A stretch of DNA of 64,000 nucleotides from Microbotryum silenes-acaulis (taxonomy: Eukaryota; Basidiomycota; Microbotryomycetes; Microbotryales; Microbotryaceae). Positions 58,335-64,000 of this stretch are shown one piece after another; the first letter of the stretch is position 1, and the number at the start of each line of letters is the position of its first letter. Location: NCBI GenBank assembly GCA_003665825.1, contig QPFY01000004.1:1879289-1943288 (forward strand), read 5' to 3'. The position numbers and the translations under genes are program-made. The notes under the pieces are model-generated. The model was not told where the DNA came from and ran no database searches. It saw nothing but the letters and a program-made list of their open reading frames with translations.

Positions 58335-61300
58335 ATGCCCACCGTCGCCTCGAGCGCGTCCGCGTCCCTCTCGGCCCCCTTAACGCAGTCCCTGTCCCAG
58401 AACACGAACACGAACTCGGTATCGACGAACCACTCGTCCCATGAACTACCTTACTTCCCCTCTGCCCCGCCTAAAGAATCCGATCTGGACTTTTGCAATG
58501 CGTTCTGGTCGTCGGGCGTGAGGAAGAGGACGACGAATGGGATCAACGAGGAGGCGGAGGAGTGGGGCAAGGAAGGCGTAGAGGTCGTGTGGGGACGTAT
58601 CAAGGCGGGAACTAAATCGTTGGAGGATATGAGGGCCTGGTTGAAAGAACGGTGAGCTGGGTTTGGGGCAGTCGCGGGGGGAGAACAGGATAGGCGGGGC
58701 GCAGAAGGAGCTGAAGGAGCTGATGGATGCACTTTGTGGCGAGTGGCGGAACAACAGGTCCACGATCGAGGACGAATACGCCAAGAGGATCTTCAAGTTG
58801 GCTAAGCATCCTTTTGGAACGGGTGAAACGGCGTACGTCACATACCGTTTGCTTCGAGTGAAACAGTCCCTGGAGAGCTTCCCTCGAAACTGACTCGACT
58901 CTGCGCGAGTACCCCCAGCCATCTCGAACGAGCGATCCGACAGGCCAAGTCCGAACTCGAGGTACAGTCCAAAGCCCATCAGGACTTTGCCGCTTTCCTC
59001 AGACAGCAGGATGTCCAGATCGCCGATTTCGTCGCCAAGAGGGAGAGTGCGAGGAAGAACGTGAGCTCGGGATCGGGTGCATCCGATCAAGGCGAGCCGT
59101 CGAGCAGGTCAAACTGACTCTGGTGCTGTCGAGCTCAGGCGCAAGCGACGACGGAGAAGACGTGGAAAGCGTTGGCGAATCAGCGGAACCATGTGCTCAA
59201 GGTGAGTGGGTCTGGAGGCTCGAGATGTGAAAGCTGCTGATGTGCTGGCCGTGCATTCGTCCCGCAGGCCAAAGCCAAGTACGAAGAGGACGCTATGACC
59301 ATCAACGCCCTGCACGCCCAAGCATCGTTGTTGCAAGGCCGTGGACTGGACAAGGTGCGTCGACGCACGATCACCATAGTCGGGAGCCAAGTGTCCTAAT
59401 CTGGGTCTGACTCACAGGCTCAGGCCAAGCTCGACAAGGCACAGCAGACCGTGCAGGTCAACGAGCGCGATTATCGCAACTATGTCGGCGTGCTCAAGGA
59501 TACGACTCGCGTGTGGAACGAGGCGTGGAAGAATTACTGTGATGTGAGTCTGTGGAACTGGGGTTCTGTTTGCGCAAGCTGTGCTGATCTAGCCCTCTCG
59601 AGTCCTAATCAGATCGCGCAAGACCAAGAAGAGGAACGCGTCGATTTCGTAAAGTGCCGCGTATGGGACTGGGCCAACGGCATTTCGGTCGTTGCGATGG
59701 CTGAGGATGATGGTGCCGAGCGCCTGAGGACTGCGCTCGAACAGTGCGATGCAACGACCGACATCAAGATCTTTGTGCAGCAGTCGTCGACGGGCAGGAG
59801 TATTCCGGGTGAGTCGTCATACGTGGACGGAAGTAGGCATGGCTCAGAACGTGCAACTGATCCCCATCGCATTATTCCTCGATCGAACAGACCCGCTCCC
59901 TTTTGTCGACTTTTCGCAAAAGCACACCGCCAGCAAACAGAACTACAAGATCGCCAACTTCAAGCGATCGTCGACGCGCATCCCCGGTGTTCAGCAAACT
60001 CCACTTGCTGTCACCGATATTGGACGAGCGTTCCAAAACGCACCCGAGGCGATTCGTAATCCTCCGCAGGCTGCTCGGCCGGAGCCCGCACCGATCGCGA
60101 CGACGACTGCTCGAGAACAGCACAACGATGTACCCCTTTCCACATCGCCGATGACGCCTTCGATGCCTGACCAAGGTGCGCTCCCGTCGCGAGGAAGTGG
60201 AGATGCCGCACTGAGCAGCGAGCCAAGTCGCTTTGCCGTCTCTCCTTCGGCGAACCTCAAGAGCAATGCCGAACGACCTATTTCGGGATCTTCGGCGAAG
60301 GCGGGCCATGCACCTGCCTCGGCGTTCCAGAGATCGCCTTCGCATACGACTGAATCCGCCATGTCCGCTGCTCGATACGAAGGACCAGGTCAGGCGATGT
60401 CGACTTCGGCGACAAAGGAGAACCTGGCGCCGACTGGGCCGTCGGCGTATACCAGATCGACATCGCAGGCCCAAGCCCTCGCTTCCCAAACGCACCAGAG
60501 GACACCTTCCAAGCCGACAGGTCCCGGACCGTTGGACGATTACGAGACGGATCCGATTCTGAAGGCGTTGGAGAAGTTGCATACGAGCCAGAGCCAGGCG
60601 CAGCAATTGGCGTCTCCTCGGTCGAGTGCGGATCTTCGAGGCAGACAGCCGCACTCGCAGTCGAGTTTGGGACATCCTTCGAATGGAGCACCTTCGGCGT
60701 CATCGAGTGCGAGACCAAGATCACCTAGTGCGATGATGATGCAGCCTCCTCCCGGGTCTCAACCTCATCCTTCGTCGAGACAGAGCTCGCATCACCCTTC
60801 GGCAACGTCAGCGAGACCTCGATCCCCGAGTGCGACGATGATGCAACCGCCCCCTTCGTCGTCGACTGGTCATTCATCGCGACCTTCGTCGAGGCAGAGT
60901 ATGAACGAACGGTTGGCGCAGCGTCAGTCGGTTGGACCCCCTTCTGCAGCTGCGACGGGTCAGAACAATGCCGGTGTTGGTGCGAGAGGGAGATCGCCTA
61001 GTCCGCAGCCTTTCCATCCGAATGCGTTGCGACCTCATTCACCTTCGCCGAACCCTCAACGATCGAGCTCGCCTCAAGCTGGTCCGCAGAATGGATACGT
61101 CTATAGCTCTCAGCCACAGCATAAGCAGCAGCCTCAGCATCGTGGATATGCGGCCCACCCTCCGAACCCACCTTCGATGGTTCCCGCATCGTACTCGCAC
61201 CACTTTGGCTCGCAATCGAACTTCGGTCAAGCGGGGTCGTACGCGAACCCTCCTTCGACGGCGTCAAGTCATCATCGCGTTCCATCAGGGGCTCCTCCCT

Positions 61301-62128
61301 CGTCCGTCGGTAGCTTCGGACCACCTCAAGCCCAACCAATGTATGCCGCTCGAGCACCGAGTCCAGGTCCGCAGGCGTTCTCCCCTGTCGCCGGCGCGAT
61401 CTCGCCTCCGCCTTCGTTGCAGGGTGCCTATATGCCTCAATTCCAGCCCCCTCCACCTGTCTCCGCGTCGCATTACAACTCCGTCGCCCAAGGCTACCCA
61501 GCTAGTTATCGATCCTCCCCCTCAGTTGTCTCCATCGCTTCACCCTACTCGACCGTTTCCCCCGCGCCTTCCCAACATTTCCAGCCCCCACCTTCGGTTG
61601 TAGCTTCACCGTCGAGCTACGCGCCGTCGCCGGCGTTCTCGTCCGTTTCGTCGAACAGTCCTGCGCAGGGCAGTATGGATCGCAAAGCGAGTACACATTC
61701 GGGTGTTTCGTCCGTTTCGCATGCGTCGATGTACGCGCCTCAACAACAGGGGTTCCAGCAGCAGGGGACGTACCAACAACATCCTCAACATCCACAACAA
61801 GCGATGTCGACCGTCTCGGCAGCCGGTGGAAGACCACTTCCGACAGGTCAGGTCACGGCAGATGGGCAGCCGATCGAATTTTACGTCAATGCGTTGCATG
61901 ATTATACGGCGACGATGGCGGAGGAGTTTACTTTCAGGGCCGGGGATGTGATTGCTGTCACCAAGACGGAGGTGAGTTGACGAGTCGTCGAATTTGCGAG
62001 GGGGAGTGGAACGCTGATCCTCCTTTATATCGGTGTTGAATTAGCCTGATGGGTGGTGGCACGGCGTGCGGATGAATGGGGAGGGGCAGGGCTTGTTTCC
62101 CTCGAATTTTGTCGAGATGAGAACCTGA
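58335..62128 (+). CDS. F-BAR and SH3 domain protein, Hof1/Cdc15/Imp2-like
   Basis: Nine exons (58335-58651, 58758-58832, 58919-59060, 59139-59201, 59268-59354, 59418-59543, 59613-59808, 59891-61971, 62045-62128) give 1,056 residues with every phase closing. The F-BAR domain comes first: SDLDFCNAFWSSGVRKRTT, RAWLKERSTIEDEYAKRIFK, LAKHPFGTGETAHLERAIRQ, then coiled coil through TRVWNEAWKNYCD and DFVKCRVWDWANGISVV. A disordered Ser/Pro/Gln linker of about 600 residues follows. The SH3 domain ends the protein: EFYVNALHDYTATMAEEFTF, RAGDVIAVTKTE, then PDGWWHGVRMNGEGQGLFPS across the last intron. Proteins with this layout bend the plasma membrane and organise the cytokinetic ring and septum. Assignment between Hof1, Cdc15 and Bzz1-like groups is not settled. 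Confidence 0.9.
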
Positions 62129-63847
62129 GTGACCGAGAAGGATGAGATTGCGATGGGTGCTATGAGGTGGACACTTTTGCTTGTTTTCTCGTATGTCGCG
62201 TAAGCATGACTTGAGCTTTGGCTGTATATCTGTGCACTTCCCAAATACCAAATGCCAAGTCCTCCCGCCAGCTCTTCTCCAGTTGCTCTTGCGCGCTGTC
62301 CCCGATCCTTGTTGGCGTCTGAGAGCAAGGGCGGCCTTATTAGGGGCCTTCGGCCGAGAACACTCGCGATCTCCGAAACAGAAAACCATTTCGGGCTTCG
62401 GATGGCAGTCGCCGGAGGTGAGGTGAGGCAGACCCTGACGACACGTAGCCGGCTGTTTATTTACTGCGACTATACCCTATTTTGTGCTATATTGCATCCT
62501 GAATAGACTCAATTACTCTGGCTTACTCTGGAGTACTCTCTGGTCGCTGTCGCTGCATCGTCGACGTTGGGCGCGCGCGCGCCGCTGCTCCTTTCCCTCC
62601 TGCCTCTCCCTCGCTCCACTCGCTCCACTCGATTCGACTCATCTTCACCCCTCCCCACAACGCGGCTTACCAACACGAAGCCCTCTCTCCACGATGGCAC
62701 AGCATCCACTCGGAAACGGCCGTGTTGAGCGCTCTCGACAAGTGTTGGACGCGTCGGGTGAGGCCGAGGCGGGCACGGCATGACCCTACAACACGGCTTT
62801 CAACGACTCTGGCCCCCTCGTCTTGAACAGGATCCGTTCAACATCCAATCTGAGGAGCCGTTATCGATTTCAGCAACGCCCTCTCCTGCATACGTTGGTG
62901 CATTGCTCTAGCGTCGTCAATGCGACACGTGCTCGATCGCCTCGAGATGACCCCGATAGTCCACTTGCTATACGATCTACAAGTGTGGTGGGTGTTTCAC
63001 TCAGATAGTATCCAGCGGTCACCACATCTGCTCACCTCATGTTCGTCTTTGCTGCTCATCACCGCAGTTTAGATCGCTCGTTGGCCGACTCGCTGGCATC
63101 CGAAGTTCGCATCACACTGCTCTGTGACTTGTACGACCCTACTCTGCGCATCTGTCATCAGCAACATCGAAGAGATGATCAGCCTTCTTGAGGCTTCGCA
63201 TCGATGTACACATCACTCGACCCACATTGCCGCACTGTCGGCCTGTGACGATCACCTCGGCCACGCCCACGGTCGTCCCTTCGCGTCGTCAGTGTCGACC
63301 AATCGCTCGACTGTAATCACTCGCTGTCACATCTCTTTCTTGATCGAATCAACGAGTTTCCTCGACGCCGCAAGCTCGGAGTTTGTCCGAACATTTATTT
63401 GATCGACGCCCATCCGTCGACGTTCGGTCCGATGCACCGGTCGACCGGCCGAACTGACAAACCTCTGCAGCGCGGTCCCCCCCCCCCTGTCCGTACCCTT
63501 CGTATCACCACGACGTGCAAAGTAGCAATCCGCTCGCCCCTCGCAGTGGCAGCCTCGACCTTCCACCGCACTCGTGCTCGATTGCCTTGCACTCACTGTC
63601 ATCATCCGACCTACTCACCGTGAATGCCAACCCCACGATCGCCTTATTCTCAACCCGCAGGTTAGTCTCCACATTCGCTCCCCCAATGCGCTTCGGGCCT
63701 CAATTGACCACAGAAGTACCTCCGCAGCCGCTCGGCGGATGGGGGAAGTATATAGGTATCATAGGTGGGGTAGAGCCCAATTCCGGGATACATTTTGGAA
63801 TAGAACCCCAAATTCCCAGTGAAAATGAAAATTGACAGTGCAGGGGA
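62129..63847. other. Right-hand region without a confident gene
   Basis: At 62695 an ATG with pyrimidine-rich leader begins MAQHPLGNGRVERSRQVLDA, with a GTGAGG donor at about 62759 and an AACAG acceptor at about 62829. After that the frame could read DPFNIQSEEPLSISATPSP, but phases do not close and no family is evident. Further short open frames to 63800 show no consistent pattern. It could be a fast-evolving small gene running rightward, or non-coding. Confidence 0.3.
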
Positions 63848-64000
63848 AATTGCTCGTGCACTGCTGAAATCCAGTTATTTGGCAAAACCGCCAAATCGAG
63901 GTGCACGGTCAATTGCTCGTGCACTGCTGAAATCCAGTTATTTGGCAAAACCGCCAAATCGAGGTGCACGGTCGATTGGGTTAGGTGCACGGTCGATTGG
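63848..64000. repeat. 63-bp tandem repeat at the window edge
   Basis: Two essentially identical 63-bp units at 63848-63910 and 63911-63973, then partial 21-bp repeats of the AGGTGCACGGTCGATTGG end. Each unit contains a hairpin (ATTTGGC, loop AAAACC, GCCAAAT) and a GTGCAC palindrome. The array reaches the window end and may continue. It is a minisatellite or part of a repeat element. Confidence 0.92.

Noticed and set aside
59872..60675. Long minus-strand open frame opposite the F-BAR linker
   Set aside because: Arg/Ser-rich antisense shadow of a low-complexity coding region with no domain.
63848..64000. Edge repeat as a CRISPR array
   Set aside because: Units are adjacent with no unique spacers, and the genome is eukaryotic.

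Overview
The window is nuclear DNA from a fungus, most likely a basidiomycete yeast or smut-like species of the Pucciniomycotina. Nearly every gene is split by short introns (about 50-150 nt) with GTRNGT donors, CTRAY-like branch sites and YAG acceptors. Third codon positions are C/G-rich, KDZ-type transposon debris is present, and the housekeeping genes look basidiomycete. The taxon is an inference from style, not from a marker gene. Gene models were built by hand from splice signals and phase. For most genes the exon phases close exactly and the protein length matches the family.

Layout, left to right. 0-9 kb: a Zds1/2-like protein (open at the left edge), the ubiquitin E2 variant MMS2, and the bifunctional tryptophan synthase TRP5. 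9-18 kb: lumazine synthase RIB4 (minus), a sparse stretch with a possible small secreted Cys-containing protein, then kynurenine 3-monooxygenase BNA4 (minus). 18.3-20.2 kb: a mobile-element-like block bounded by inverted repeats and an 8-bp direct repeat, holding a Walker A (helicase-like) gene fragment. 20.3-26.8 kb: a SYLF-domain (Ysc84-like) gene and a convergent large TBC Rab-GAP. 26.8-33 kb: gene-poor, with a tiny secreted-peptide ORF, a degenerate tRNA-like gene and a copia gag fragment duplicated as an inverted repeat. 33-38 kb: a zinc alcohol dehydrogenase followed by a 14-exon aldehyde dehydrogenase. 38.8-40.5 kb: a decayed KDZ-transposase N-terminal region with a CxC1-like cluster. 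40.9-62.1 kb: a dense housekeeping block with MTA phosphorylase MEU1, AP-2 sigma APS2, NUP85, an NYN-domain protein, the M3 metallopeptidase PRD1, the SPX phosphate transporter PHO91 and an F-BAR/SH3 protein of the Hof1/Cdc15 type. 62.1-64 kb: mostly non-coding, ending in a 63-bp tandem repeat that runs to the window edge.

Functional links. The ADH/ALDH pair could act in sequence (alcohol to aldehyde to acid) and sits between two pieces of transposon debris, so it looks like an accessory catabolic pair. TRP5, BNA4 and RIB4 touch tryptophan, NAD and flavin metabolism, but their spacing and orientations do not support a true cluster. The least ordinary signals are two introns with the same non-canonical GCGAGT (GC-AG) donor, the inverted-repeat element at 18.3-20.2 kb, and the palindromic gag/tRNA-like arrangement at 30.4-32.3 kb. 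I found no clearly new multi-gene system.
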